A stretch of 64,000 nucleotides of DNA from Deinococcus cellulosilyticus NBRC 106333 = KACC 11606 (GTDB taxonomy: Bacteria > Deinococcota > Deinococci > Deinococcales > Deinococcaceae): assembly GCF_007990775.1 (NCBI RefSeq), contig NZ_BJXB01000017.1, positions 62,001 to 126,000 of the forward strand, given 5' to 3'. Positions 28,323 to 36,621 of this stretch are shown here, piece by piece (the first letter of the stretch is position 1; every line of letters begins with the position of its first letter). Below the pieces are notes generated by a model that was not told the DNA's origin, ran no database searches, and saw only the letters and a program-made list of their open reading frames with translations. Made by a program: the position numbers and the translations under genes.

Positions 28323-29420
28323 ATGCAGATTCAAGGACGCGTCCTCACCCCCACCGGATTCCAGAATGCCAGAATTGTCTTTTCGGACCGCATCGAAGAG
28401 CTGCGGCCTGTTCAGGAAAGCAAGAACATCATCCTTCCAGGGTTCATCGATGTGCACAACCACGGGGGTGCAGGTGGAGACACCATGGACGGGCTGGAAG
28501 GCCTTCAGAAGATGCGGATGTTCCATGCCCAGCACGGCACCACGTCCATTCTGGCGACCACCATCACCAATCCGTGGGAGAACATCGTCAGTGCCCTGAA
28601 AGCGGTGAAAGAAGCCCAGGGCATCCGACACGGTGCGGACCTGCCCGGTGTGCACCTTGAGGGCCCTTTCATCAGCTCTGGACGGCTTGGAGCCCAGCCT
28701 CCATTTGCCATCTCCCCCACCAAGGAGCTGCTGGATGAGATTCTTGCTCTGGATGTGATTCGCCTCACCACCGTTGCACCTGAAATTGAAGGGGTCATTG
28801 AAAGCCTCCCACAGCTGATCCAGGCAGGGGTCCGCATCAGCATCGGGCACACCCGGGCCAGCTTTGATCAGGTGATGGATTTCATCAAGACGGCCCAGGG
28901 GCTCGGGGGAACTGTTGCAGCCACCCACGTCTACAACGCCATGGGGGGCCTGACCGGACGCGATCCCAGCATTCTGGGTGCTGTCCTGATCAGCCGCAGC
29001 ATTTACGGGGAGTTGATTCTGGACCTGCACCATGTGCATCCTGGCAGTTTCGAACTGGCAAGGCAGATGAAACCCGGCAAACTGATGTTGATCACCGACG
29101 CCATGCGTGCGGCAGGGCTGGGGGATGGGGTCAGCGACCTCGGCGGCCAGACCGTTTACGTCAAAGACAACAAAGCAAGCCTTGCCGATGGCACCATCGC
29201 AGGCAGCCTGCTGACCCTCGATCAGGCCCTCAGGAATGCTGTGAGCCTGGGTGTCCCCCTGGAAGAAGCTTCCAGGATGCTCAGTGCCACTCCAGCAGAA
29301 TACCTGGGGCTGTACGACCGGGGCAGCATCTCTTTAGGAAAACGTGCAGATTTTGTTGTTCTGGATGACAATCTGCAGGTCATTGACACCATTGTTGGTG
29401 GAAGGAGCATCCATGAGTGA
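28323..29420 (+). CDS. nagA: N-acetylglucosamine-6-phosphate deacetylase
   Basis: Removes the acetyl group from GlcNAc-6-P to give GlcN-6-P. The 365-residue amidohydrolase shows DVHNHGGAGGDTMDG (metal site, HNHG form), HLEGPFIS, the metal His in IGHTRASFDQ, ATHVYNAMGG, HHVHPG and the catalytic Asp in LITDAMRAAG. GAGGAGATACACC before ATG 28323 sets the start. A 154-nt gap with a CCTGCC/GGCAGG hairpin separates it from the regulator. Its end overlaps the next gene (ATGAGTGA). Confidence 0.95.
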   Translation: MQIQGRVLTPTGFQNARIVFSDRIEELRPVQESKNIILPGFIDVHNHGGAGGDTMDGLEGLQKMRMFHAQHGTTSILATTITNPWENIVSALKAVKEAQGIRHGADLPGVHLEGPFISSGRLGAQPPFAISPTKELLDEILALDVIRLTTVAPEIEGVIESLPQLIQAGVRISIGHTRASFDQVMDFIKTAQGLGGTVAATHVYNAMGGLTGRDPSILGAVLISRSIYGELILDLHHVHPGSFELARQMKPGKLMLITDAMRAAGLGDGVSDLGGQTVYVKDNKASLADGTIAGSLLTLDQALRNAVSLGVPLEEASRMLSATPAEYLGLYDRGSISLGKRADFVVLDDNLQVIDTIVGGRSIHE

Positions 29421-30444
29421 TCCCCTGATGTTGCAGGAGACCCGCGAAGCCCCCTCGGTTGTGAGACGCCTGCTGCAAGAAAACCAGCAGCGTGTGGACA
29501 CCCTCTGGCAGGTGATTCAGGAGCGTCAACCCCTGTTTGCCGTGACCATTGCGCGGGGGTCCAGTGATCACGCCAGCCTGTACCTGAAATACGCCATTGA
29601 ACTGACCCTTGGCATTCCTGTCGCCAGCTTTGCACCCAGCGTCAGCAGCGTGTACCACAAGACCCTGAACCTGCAAAGGGGTCTGGTCATCGCGATCTCC
29701 CAGTCTGGAGCGTCTCCAGATGTGGTGGAGTCGGTGAAAGCGGCCAGAGCCAGTGGCGCAATCACCCTGGCCATCACCAACAATGTGGATTCTCCGCTGG
29801 CCTCTGCTGCAGAATTTCTGCTGCCCATGCAGGCTGGGCCAGAGAAGGCTGTGGCAGCAACCAAGAGCTTTGTCGCCAGTGCTGCGGCTTTCCTGCACCT
29901 GCTGGGTGAGGCCGATCCCGAACTGAAAGCAGCCCTGCACACCCTGCCTGACGTGCAGGAAAAAGCCCTGCAGCTTGAGGACAGCCTGCGCCTGACGGCA
30001 GACCGTTACCGTTATGCCAGCAGCATGGTGATTCTGGCCCGGGGCCCCCACTTCGGGATTGCCCACGAGTCTGCCCTCAAGCTCAAAGAGACCACAGGCA
30101 TTCATGCAGAGGCCTACTCCACTGCCGAATTCAGCCACGGACCCACCCGCATCATCGAGCAGGGCTTCCCGATTCTGGCCTACCAGACCCGGGATGTGAC
30201 CCAGCCTCTGAATGAGGAAGCGTATAAGGACCTTGAAGGCAGAGGAGCAGACCTGCTGACCATTGGTGCGTCCAGCCTGCTGAATCGGGCGACCCAGGTG
30301 ATCACCCCTCCGGCAGACCATCCCCTGCTCGACCCTCTGGTCAACATCCTGCCGTTTTACCTGTTCAGTGGGTATGTGGCTCTGGCCCGCAATCTGAACC
30401 CGGACAATCCTCCACACCTGAAAAAGGTGACGCTGACCCGTTGA
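29413..30444 (+). CDS. SIS-domain glucosamine-6-phosphate deaminase (NagB-II/GlmS-like)
   Basis: 343 residues with two SIS domains: RGSSDHASLYLKYAIE and SQSGASPDVVESVKAARASGAITLAITN in the first, LARGPHFGIAHESALKLKETTG and AEAYSTAEFSHGPTRII in the second. This is the isomerase half of GlmS without the glutaminase domain, the form used as a GlcN-6-P deaminase (NagB-II) in several bacteria. With nagA upstream it would yield fructose-6-P and ammonia. ATG 29413 overlaps the nagA stop, so translation is coupled. Confidence 0.9.
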   Translation: MSDPLMLQETREAPSVVRRLLQENQQRVDTLWQVIQERQPLFAVTIARGSSDHASLYLKYAIELTLGIPVASFAPSVSSVYHKTLNLQRGLVIAISQSGASPDVVESVKAARASGAITLAITNNVDSPLASAAEFLLPMQAGPEKAVAATKSFVASAAAFLHLLGEADPELKAALHTLPDVQEKALQLEDSLRLTADRYRYASSMVILARGPHFGIAHESALKLKETTGIHAEAYSTAEFSHGPTRIIEQGFPILAYQTRDVTQPLNEEAYKDLEGRGADLLTIGASSLLNRATQVITPPADHPLLDPLVNILPFYLFSGYVALARNLNPDNPPHLKKVTLTR

Positions 30445-30503
30445 TTCTGGACTGATGATGGGGCGAGCCGACGGCCCGCCCCGACAATGATGGTTCAGAA
30501 TGT

Positions 30504-30530
30504 AAAGTCCCATGCAAATGGGACTTTTTT
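30504..30530 (+). terminator. Terminator of the nagA operon
   Basis: Stem AAAGTCCCAT / ATGGGACTTT with a GCAA loop, running into TTTTTT. Confidence 0.9.
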
Positions 30531-30567
30531 GTGAAAATTGACCCTTCCCTTCTCATCTGAATTGCCT

Positions 30568-31164
30568 ATGCTAAAAGGTATGGGAATTAAAGCCAGACAT
30601 CTCATTGGACTTGCAGCACTTGGAGGTCTCGCGTGGTACCTGCGGGACAAGAACCTCACCCATGTCATTGCCCGTGGCGCCCTTGATTTTCCAGCCAGCA
30701 AACAAAACCCCAGCCAGCTCCTCAAAGCCCTGGAGGACACCCAGACCCAGCTGTCCAGAAAATTTCGTGACCTGCCGGACACCCCTGAAAACCGCAAGCA
30801 ACTCGGGCACATTCTGGCCATTGAACGCTGGGGCACCAACCGCCTGAAGGTCTTCAATGGAGCGGAATACCACAAGGACTCCTCCCACGAGTATTACCCT
30901 GCAGACGACGCCACCTGGGAAGACCTGATGAACCAGTTTGTGGAAACGCGCCTGGAAACCATCCGGGTGGGTCAGGAGGCACTGGCAAATGGCAAGGACC
31001 AGAAAGTCGAGCACAACCAGCTTGGCCCCCTCTCCCCTGCCGGGTGGCTCAAGTACCTGAATTACCATGCCTACCTGGAGGCCACCAAATTCAAGAAAGC
31101 TGAACCTGTGAGCACCCAGGAAGCTCAGGACAGTGGATCACAGACCCCAGGCCTGCAAAGCTGA
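30568..31164 (+). CDS. DinB-like protein
   Basis: 198 residues. An N-terminal hydrophobic stretch (LIGLAALGGLAWYL) precedes a helical-bundle domain with LGHILAIERWGTNRLKV, EYHKDSSHEYYP, WEDLMNQFVETRLETI and LSPAGWLKYLNYHAYLEATKF. Paired His residues at the ends of helices match the DinB/YfiT-like metal-site layout. The start may instead be ATG 30580; neither has a good ribosome-binding site. Its last 27 nt overlap the convergent gene on the other strand. Confidence 0.7.
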   Translation: MLKGMGIKARHLIGLAALGGLAWYLRDKNLTHVIARGALDFPASKQNPSQLLKALEDTQTQLSRKFRDLPDTPENRKQLGHILAIERWGTNRLKVFNGAEYHKDSSHEYYPADDATWEDLMNQFVETRLETIRVGQEALANGKDQKVEHNQLGPLSPAGWLKYLNYHAYLEATKFKKAEPVSTQEAQDSGSQTPGLQS

Positions 31165-32037
31165 CACATTCTGAAAGGTCAGGATGCTTTTCCACTCCTG
31201 ATCTGCCTCCCTGTTTCCCCACGAAAAGCCTGGCTCCCAGTGACCCTGGGGGCTTTGTGTTTCCAGCATCAGGTCCAGTTGTGTTTGCACGGCATCCTCC
31301 AGATCGAACGCCAGAGGATGTTCAGGGGTGTCGGCGATTTGCAAAGGCAGCAGCACATATCCTTGCATGGCGTCTTTGTGGTCTGGAATGGTCGGCAAGA
31401 CACGTTCCCTGAACACTTGCAGCAGAGGCGCACGGTACACTTCGGGGAATTCTTCTGTGCCCAGCAGGTGGGCCAGACAGATCAGGTCGTGCATCTCACT
31501 GGCATGTTCGGCATGTTTGAGCACATCATCGGTGAGCTGCACCAGCACCTCTTCAGGAACGAGTTCCTGATAAACCCACAGGGAGCCCAGCAGGTCGGCT
31601 CTTGGATTCAGTTTGCAGCCAGAAAACCTCTGGATCAGCGTTCCATCTGTGTTGTCCCACCAGGGGGCGTGGGGAGCATTCTGGGCCTCCTGAGGAATGA
31701 TGCGCCAGGTCATTGTTTCCTGGTCAAGGGTGTCCAGCAGGTACTTCACTGCAAATTGCACCATGGGTTCTGTGACAGACATGCCCAGCCTTCGGGCTTC
31801 TCTTAAAGCCACACTGGTGGCCAGTGCGGAGGAAGCAGAGGTGCGGTTGTCGGGTTCAAAATGGGCCTGAAATCCACCGTCTTCATTCTGGTACTGTTGA
31901 AGCGCTTCCAGAACAGCAGAAATCGGGCCGTGCTGAAAAGCATGTTGAAAGGCAACCCTTTCAAAGGGGCGGGCATGGTCATTTAAATAATGCCATGCAT
32001 TCTGTAAATATCGAATTGCCATACTGTATCCTATCAT
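31138..32037 (-). CDS. Alpha/alpha-toroid protein (prenyltransferase/terpene-cyclase-like)
   Basis: 299 residues of helical hairpins with a QNEDGGFQAHFEPD turn near residue 55 and another SPQGHWEPGFSWG near 265. These recall the QxxDGGF repeats of squalene cyclase and prenyltransferase toroids, but the catalytic DxDD or zinc residues of those enzymes are not evident, so it may be a non-catalytic or glycoside-acting toroid. It is the last of three minus-strand genes; its ATG 32037 lies 2 nt past the stop of the DUF1990 gene upstream. Confidence 0.75.
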   Translation of the reverse strand: MIGYSMAIRYLQNAWHYLNDHARPFERVAFQHAFQHGPISAVLEALQQYQNEDGGFQAHFEPDNRTSASSALATSVALREARRLGMSVTEPMVQFAVKYLLDTLDQETMTWRIIPQEAQNAPHAPWWDNTDGTLIQRFSGCKLNPRADLLGSLWVYQELVPEEVLVQLTDDVLKHAEHASEMHDLICLAHLLGTEEFPEVYRAPLLQVFRERVLPTIPDHKDAMQGYVLLPLQIADTPEHPLAFDLEDAVQTQLDLMLETQSPQGHWEPGFSWGNREADQEWKSILTFQNVSALQAWGL

Positions 32038-32038
32038 G

Positions 32039-32764
32039 TCAGGACTCCTGCTCTTTGACCTTCTTCAGCGCCTCACGGGCACCTTCACTCTGGGACACCG
32101 GACGAACCTTCGGTCCTGCAGGAGCAGGTTTGCCTTTCAATTCAGCCTCGACGAGGGTGCGGATGCGCTTCATGGATTCCCGTGCAAAATACAGTTGCAG
32201 GGGCCTGCCAAAAAACCAGAAGCCAATGCGGTAGAAGATGTTCTTGATTTTATCTGGCCTGGAATAGGCCTGAATGCGGAAATAGACCTTGCCAGTGTCC
32301 ACATTTTTGACCACCAGAAAGTCAATCTGGCCTTTCTCAAAGTGGCCCTGCAAGGTGCGGTAATGGTACCCCCAGACGTATTCCCTCCCCTTCTCGGTGT
32401 CTCTGGTGGTTTCGATCACGCCACCGATTTTGACGCCAAAAAAGAAGGTCATGAACAGAAAATGGGCTTTGAGCAGCATGTACCTTTCTGCCAGAGGACG
32501 GTCTGGATAGTAAATTCCCTGAATCAGGTGTGGTGGAGGAAATCGGTAGTCCTGCACAATCCGCTTCGCCACCTGAAAGGGTCCCCATTCTTCAGGCTGT
32601 CCAGGCTGCTCAAAAGGAAGTTCTGTTTCGTGGGCATCCACACGCCAGCCGGTTTTCTGGGTGTACTCAGCGTACTTTTCGGGATCAAAGTTGTACTGCA
32701 GAGAACCGATCTGTTCCAGACGGTCCTTGTAGATTTCCCACAGGGGTTTTTCTGGACGGGTCAT
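32039..32764 (-). CDS. DUF1990 family protein
   Basis: 241 residues matching DUF1990, an SRPBCC-like beta-barrel family: the N-terminal YNFDPEKYAEYTQKTGW, GPFQVAKRIVQDYRFPPPHLIQGIYY, GVKIGGVIETTRDTEKGREYVWGYHYRTLQGHFEKGQIDFLV, and FRIQAYSRPDKIKNIFYRIGFWFFGRPLQLYFA. The C-terminus is Pro/Lys-rich. No function is established. ATG 32764 overlaps the gene upstream by 4 nt, so it is translationally coupled. Confidence 0.88.
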   Translation of the reverse strand: MTRPEKPLWEIYKDRLEQIGSLQYNFDPEKYAEYTQKTGWRVDAHETELPFEQPGQPEEWGPFQVAKRIVQDYRFPPPHLIQGIYYPDRPLAERYMLLKAHFLFMTFFFGVKIGGVIETTRDTEKGREYVWGYHYRTLQGHFEKGQIDFLVVKNVDTGKVYFRIQAYSRPDKIKNIFYRIGFWFFGRPLQLYFARESMKRIRTLVEAELKGKPAPAGPKVRPVSQSEGAREALKKVKEQES

Positions 32765-33405
32765 GACACCTCCAGGTTTCTGGTTTCAGCAAGTTCACGG
32801 GTTTCGGTTTGAAACTCACCTGCAGCCTCTCCTCCGCTCTCCTCTGCCACCCTTTCACAGAAGGTCTGCCAGGCTTTCTCCTGCACCTTGTTTCCCCCAA
32901 GAAAACGGTAGGCGAGATGCACCAGGCTGTCTCTGGAGCGGGCCTGTGAGGAAATGGAGAACCTCAGCAGGTTGTTTTCCAGGGTTTCAAGTTCAAAACG
33001 GATCTGGCCAGCCTCAGGATGCGGTTTCAGTGTGGCAAGGGTAAAAGAGGTCTCATCGATCTCCACAACCCGCACCCGACCATTCCAGGGGCCAAAAATC
33101 CGGATGTCGTATTCATCTCCCACCTTGAGGAACGCCTCACTGCCACGGGTCTTCCTGAAATCGGCAAGCAGACTTGGGCAGAACTGGGGGACATCCTCGG
33201 TGATTTCTTTGAAAAGCTGACCCGCAGGAATCCGGGCATTCTGGATGTCCAGCCAGTAAGAGCGGTAGATCAGAGGTCCGTGCCCATCGTCGGCCAGTTG
33301 CAGGTTGCTGCGTTTCTGGCGTGGCCTGGACCACCACACCAGACCCAGAAGGCCCAACAGACCTGCAAGCAGGAGGCCGGTCCGGTGTTTTCTGGTCCAT
33401 TCCAT
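32761..33405 (-). CDS. Membrane-anchored DUF1990-like protein
   Basis: 214 residues. One N-terminal helix (TGLLLAGLLGLLGLVWW) is followed by a domain with VGDEYDIRIFGPWNGRVRVVEIDETSFTLATL, HPEAGQIRFELE, FSISSQARSRDSLVHLAYRFLGG and NKVQEKAWQTFCERVAEESGG. The layout parallels the DUF1990 gene it overlaps (IDFLVV, FRIQAYSR, FYRIGFWFFG), so they look like diverged paralogues, one soluble and one anchored. GAAGAGC before ATG 33405 is the likely start; the frame opens at 33456 inside the mnmA terminator. Confidence 0.75.
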   Translation of the reverse strand: MEWTRKHRTGLLLAGLLGLLGLVWWSRPRQKRSNLQLADDGHGPLIYRSYWLDIQNARIPAGQLFKEITEDVPQFCPSLLADFRKTRGSEAFLKVGDEYDIRIFGPWNGRVRVVEIDETSFTLATLKPHPEAGQIRFELETLENNLLRFSISSQARSRDSLVHLAYRFLGGNKVQEKAWQTFCERVAEESGGEAAGEFQTETRELAETRNLEVS

Positions 33406-33444
33406 GCTCTTCAGGGTAAGGAGAACAGGCCTGTGAATCTGAAC

Positions 33445-33472
33445 CAAAAAACACACTCCCCGCAGGGAGTGT
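33445..33472 (-). terminator. mnmA terminator
   Basis: Minus-strand stem ACACTCCC / GGGAGTGT followed by GTTTTTTGG, 9 nt after the mnmA stop. Confidence 0.9.
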
Positions 33473-33480
33473 CTGGTGTC

Positions 33481-34629
33481 TTACGCTTGAGGCTGCGGTT
33501 TTGGCTTTCTGGGTTTGACTTTTTTGGGTTTCGGGTACTTTACAGCAGGGGTTTCAGGAATCCTTGAGTCAATGATTCCCCCACCCAGCAGACGGTCCCC
33601 AGCATAGAGCACCACACTCTGGCCGGGAGCCACAGCGAACTGGGGCTCTGCGAATTCAAGCTGGAAAGCGTCTTCGGTGGCTTTCAACAGGCGGGCTTTC
33701 ACAGGCTGACTGCGGTAGCGCACCTGCACTTCGATGTCCTCGGGGAGGTCAGGGATGTCCAGCAGGTAATTCACCTTGCTCGCGGACAGGGTGGTCCAGT
33801 GGCAGTCCTCGTAATTCCCGACCCAGACGATCTTGTTTTCCGGATCAATGTGCACCACGTAACGCACCACATTGGACTTGTAGAGGTTCAGGCCCTTCTT
33901 CTGACCAATGGTGTAGTACTGGGTGCCAAGGTGCTCTCCGACAATCTCTCCGGTGTGGATGTCCACCATGTACCCCTGCACCTGCGGAATGAAATCCGTC
34001 AGGTATTCCTGAATGGTGGAGGGCACAAAGCAGATGTTCTGGGACTCTGGCTTTTTGGCCGTGATCAGGCCATAGTGCTCTGCCAGTTCACGCACTTTTG
34101 GCTTCTCCATCTCTCCGACAGGAAAAAGGATGTGCTTCATGGCGTCCCTGGGGGTGCCCCACAGGAAGTAGGTCTGGTCTTTTCTGGGGTCATCCCCCCT
34201 GTGGAATTCCACGGTGCCATCTTCCCGGTCCACGCGCTTCACGTAGTGCCCGGTGGCGACATACTCACAGCCCAGCATTTTTGCCTTCTTGATCAGGGCA
34301 TCAAATTTCACTTTGGTGTTGCAGTTGACACAGGGGTTGGGGGTGCGCCCAGCAGCGTATTCTTCCACAAAGGGGCGCATGATGTTCTCCTCGAACTCCT
34401 TGCGGTAATCCAGAAGGTAAAACGGCACGCCCACCTGATCCGCCACACGACGGGCCTCGTAAGCCGCGTCCGGGGAGCAGCAGGTGTCAAACGTGTCCAC
34501 ACGCTTGTGGTCCGGCCAGAAGCGCATCATTGCGCCAATGACACTGTAACCCTGTTCTTTGAGAAGTGCTGCACTCACGCTGGAATCCACGCCTCCAGAC
34601 ATGGCGCAAAGCACACGGCCCTTGTTCAT
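33481..34629 (-). CDS. mnmA: tRNA-specific 2-thiouridylase MnmA
   Basis: Installs sulfur at U34 of Glu, Gln and Lys tRNAs. 382 residues with the PP-loop SGGVDSS at 11-17, the catalytic Cys in TPNPCVNCNTKVKFD, the tRNA-binding region ATGHYVKR, and the second Cys in ESQNICFVPS. The final 18 or so residues form a Lys/Pro-rich tail (YPKPKKVKPRKPKPQPQA) beyond the usual end, possibly for extra RNA contact. GGAGGTTACACAG lies before ATG 34629. Confidence 0.95.
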   Translation of the reverse strand: MNKGRVLCAMSGGVDSSVSAALLKEQGYSVIGAMMRFWPDHKRVDTFDTCCSPDAAYEARRVADQVGVPFYLLDYRKEFEENIMRPFVEEYAAGRTPNPCVNCNTKVKFDALIKKAKMLGCEYVATGHYVKRVDREDGTVEFHRGDDPRKDQTYFLWGTPRDAMKHILFPVGEMEKPKVRELAEHYGLITAKKPESQNICFVPSTIQEYLTDFIPQVQGYMVDIHTGEIVGEHLGTQYYTIGQKKGLNLYKSNVVRYVVHIDPENKIVWVGNYEDCHWTTLSASKVNYLLDIPDLPEDIEVQVRYRSQPVKARLLKATEDAFQLEFAEPQFAVAPGQSVVLYAGDRLLGGGIIDSRIPETPAVKYPKPKKVKPRKPKPQPQA

Positions 34630-34712
34630 CTGTGTAACCTCCGTGCATCAAGCACAATAAACCAGTGTACCAGAGCAGGAGGGGTGGGGTGTGACTCGGT
34701 GGACAATTGAGA

Positions 34713-34752
34713 AGCGGTCAGTGTTCAGCCTTCAGCCGCAGAAGGCCGAGAA
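34713..34752. repeat. Period-7 repeat array between mnmA and the small membrane gene
   Basis: GCGGTCA GTGTTCA GCCTTCA GCCGCAG AAGGCC words with period 7, mixing the CNGTCAG and AANGCAG families. Confidence 0.6.
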
Positions 34753-34866
34753 GAGAACTTGACCCTCGAAAGAATTTCCGCAACCATTCACCCAGGTTCG
34801 TCTTACAGAAATCCCTGATGAAAATAAACAAGGGGGCCTGCAATCAACTTCCTTTATCATCAAAAC

Positions 34867-35241
34867 ATGAAACCTTATCTGTGGAGTTTGATTTTCCTGT
34901 GTGCAGGCCCTGCAAATGCTGCTGGCATGTGGCAATCCTCCTTTCAGGACTGGCTTCTGACGGCTGCAATTGCAGTGGCCTGGAGTGGAATGGTGTTTGG
35001 AATTGCAGCATTGCTGACCCTCAGGTGGAAGCCACTGGGCATCTTGTTTCTGGTGCTCTACCCCATTCCCGAGTTGCAGGTCCTCCATGGTGTGCGTGAC
35101 GCTCTTCCTGGAGTTGACTGGTCTTACTGGCTGGGCGTGATGTTGTCTCTGGGTTTTCCCTATCCCTGCGGCATCTGGGGTTTTGTGTGGGCCGTTCGCA
35201 GAGACAGACAGCAACGCAGAAAATTGGGCTTGCTTGCCTGA
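34867..35241 (+). CDS. Small membrane protein of unknown function
   Basis: 124 residues: a signal-like start (KPYLWSLIFLCAGPANAAG) and three further hydrophobic segments (WLLTAAIAVAWSGMVFGIAAL, PLGILFLVLYPIPEL, YWLGVMLSLGFPYPCGIWGFVWAV) ending in a basic tail (RRDRQQRRKLG). TATCAT at 34855-34860 is followed by exactly 6 nt and then ATG 34867, the leaderless-promoter layout, which supports it as a real gene despite having no ribosome-binding site. No family is recognised. Confidence 0.65.
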   Translation: MKPYLWSLIFLCAGPANAAGMWQSSFQDWLLTAAIAVAWSGMVFGIAALLTLRWKPLGILFLVLYPIPELQVLHGVRDALPGVDWSYWLGVMLSLGFPYPCGIWGFVWAVRRDRQQRRKLGLLA

Positions 35242-35265
35242 AACCGCCCAGACAGCAGGTTCAGC

Positions 35266-35297
35266 AAAAAGAAAACCCTGTCATTTGAACGACAGGG
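35266..35297 (-). terminator. Terminator of the hsp20 gene
   Basis: Minus-strand stem CCCTGTC / GACAGGG followed by TTTTCTTTTTG. Confidence 0.8.
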
Positions 35298-35328
35298 CTT
35301 GCAGTGTCTCAGAATGCCTGTTTCTGCC

Positions 35329-35799
35329 TCAGGAATTCAGGGCTTGCTTTTCACCAGAGCCTTTGAGGATCTGGATTTTCTTTGCCTTGGTTTCCTCAGA
35401 GCGTGGCAGGGTGATTTTCAGGGTGCCATTTTCAAAGACGGCTCTGGCCTGATCACTCTCGACCCGGTAAGGCAACGGAACGATGCGTTCAAAACGGCCA
35501 TACTGGCGTTCTCGCAGGTAGTAGTTCTTCTGAGGGTTCTGTTGCGCCTGCTGGGGTTTGATTTCGCCGGTCAGGCGCAGGCTGTTGCCATGCACTTCGA
35601 TGTTGACATCCTCTTCTTTGAAGCCTGCAAGGTTGGCTTCAATGATCAGGTTGTCTCCATCTTCGTACATGTCGAGGGCCACCAGACTGTTCTGACTGCT
35701 GAGGGTGCTGTACGGGCTCAGGAAGTCTTCGAACATTCTGTCAATGGAACTTCGCAGAGAACGCATGTCTCGCAAAGGCTCGAAACGAACCAGACTCAT
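35329..35799 (-). CDS. Small heat shock protein, Hsp20 family
   Basis: An ATP-independent holdase. 156 residues: an N-terminal arm with MSLVRFEPLRDMRSLRSSIDRMFEDF, then an alpha-crystallin domain (residues about 40-140) with DMYEDGDNLIIEANLAGFKEEDVNIEVHGN, ERQYGRFERIVPLP and the end motif ENGTLKITLP. A C-terminal IXI-like IQILK tail supports oligomer assembly. AGGAGGTACCGACC precedes ATG 35799. Two inverted repeats lie upstream. Confidence 0.95.
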   Translation of the reverse strand: MSLVRFEPLRDMRSLRSSIDRMFEDFLSPYSTLSSQNSLVALDMYEDGDNLIIEANLAGFKEEDVNIEVHGNSLRLTGEIKPQQAQQNPQKNYYLRERQYGRFERIVPLPYRVESDQARAVFENGTLKITLPRSEETKAKKIQILKGSGEKQALNS

Positions 35800-35841
35800 G
35801 GTCGGTACCTCCTTTTGTATTGAATTTTCACTGGTGAGTCA

Positions 35842-35932
35842 TTTGATTGCTGGCTGTCCCAAATCAATCAAACGCTCACATAAGCTCAGGAGTTGAACAA
35901 TAGAGATTTCCGCCTCGAGAGATCAACTCCTG
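35842..35932. promoter_or_regulatory. Two inverted repeats upstream of hsp20
   Basis: TTTGATT (35842-35848) with AATCAAA (35866-35872), and a perfect 10-bp pair CAGGAGTTGA (35887-35896) with TCAACTCCTG (35923-35932). Neither matches CIRCE (TTAGCACTC-N9-GAGTGCTAA) or HAIR. They may be operators or leader structure; which protein binds is unknown. Confidence 0.5.
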
Positions 35933-36011
35933 AATGTCTGTATTATAGCACCTTACTTCTCTGATTTCGTAGCAAGTTTCACAAAACTTACCTGTAAAAT
36001 CCACCAGCAAT

Positions 36012-36350
36012 TTATGAAAACAAAACCTGAAATCCAGAACGGATCTGATCAATCACCAGAGGGTCAAGATCAAGTTGCACCCGGATGGTTGAAAGTCCCA
36101 GCACCTGTGCAGCATCTGCAGAATACTGCAAAGTCAGGCTTTCAGAAGTCAACTGGTGAGACACGATCCCCCCTTCAAAAGTTGCACCTGAGGTCAGCAC
36201 GGTGGTGTAGGTCCGCCCTGTTTCCGCACGCTGGAGTTCAAAGGTCTGCTGGGGGTTTTCGGCATCGTCTGCGAGGGCAATCACAAAAGCATCTGAGTCT
36301 TCCAGGGCACCCACATAGCAGGCTCTGGCAATAAAGGACAGTTCACTCAT
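36012..36350 (-). CDS. Imm10-like immunity protein
   Basis: 112 residues. The pattern FVIALADDAENPQQTFELQRAE, a central TFEGGIVSH and the end LTLQYSADAAQVLGL resembles the Imm10 family of polymorphic-toxin immunity proteins (GLADD, LQR and YGGI blocks). Nothing near it looks like a toxin, so it would be an orphan immunity gene. ATG 36350 is the first start. The assignment rests on short motif blocks and is tentative. Confidence 0.55.
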   Translation of the reverse strand: MSELSFIARACYVGALEDSDAFVIALADDAENPQQTFELQRAETGRTYTTVLTSGATFEGGIVSHQLTSESLTLQYSADAAQVLGLSTIRVQLDLDPLVIDQIRSGFQVLFS

Positions 36351-36380
36351 GCTGATATGCTATCAACTTTATTGATGTTC

Positions 36381-36407
36381 GCCAAAAGAACTGCAAGTTC
36401 TTTTGGC
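36381..36407. repeat. Perfect 11-bp hairpin GCCAAAAGAAC / GTTCTTTTGGC
   Basis: Loop TGCAA. It lies between the Imm10-like gene and lysA, without a T-tract on either strand, so it is not a standard terminator. Confidence 0.6.
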
Positions 36408-36525
36408 TGAGCAAAGCGCCCAGTGCGAACCCAGCACCCGGGGAGCACGTTTTCAGGGCAAGAGAGCGAATAGAACGTTCAGGACACCCAGATGAGTTTC
36501 ACTTGCCTTTTCGTGGATCAACGAG

Positions 36526-36550
36526 GCTGAAAGCCAAAGGCAGAAGGCAC
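36526..36550. repeat. Period-7 repeat GCNNAAG family
   Basis: GCTGAAA GCCAAAG GCAGAAG GCA, upstream of lysA. Confidence 0.55.
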
Positions 36551-36621
36551 CCACAGAAATCGGTCTGAGACAGAAAACCGAACAAAGCTGTCTGATCATG
36601 GAGGCCTGTTAGAATGTGCCC

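Noticed and set aside
35887..35932. CIRCE or HspR operator before hsp20
   Set aside because: The arms (CAGGAGTTGA) and spacing (26 nt) differ from CIRCE (9-nt spacer) and HAIR consensus.
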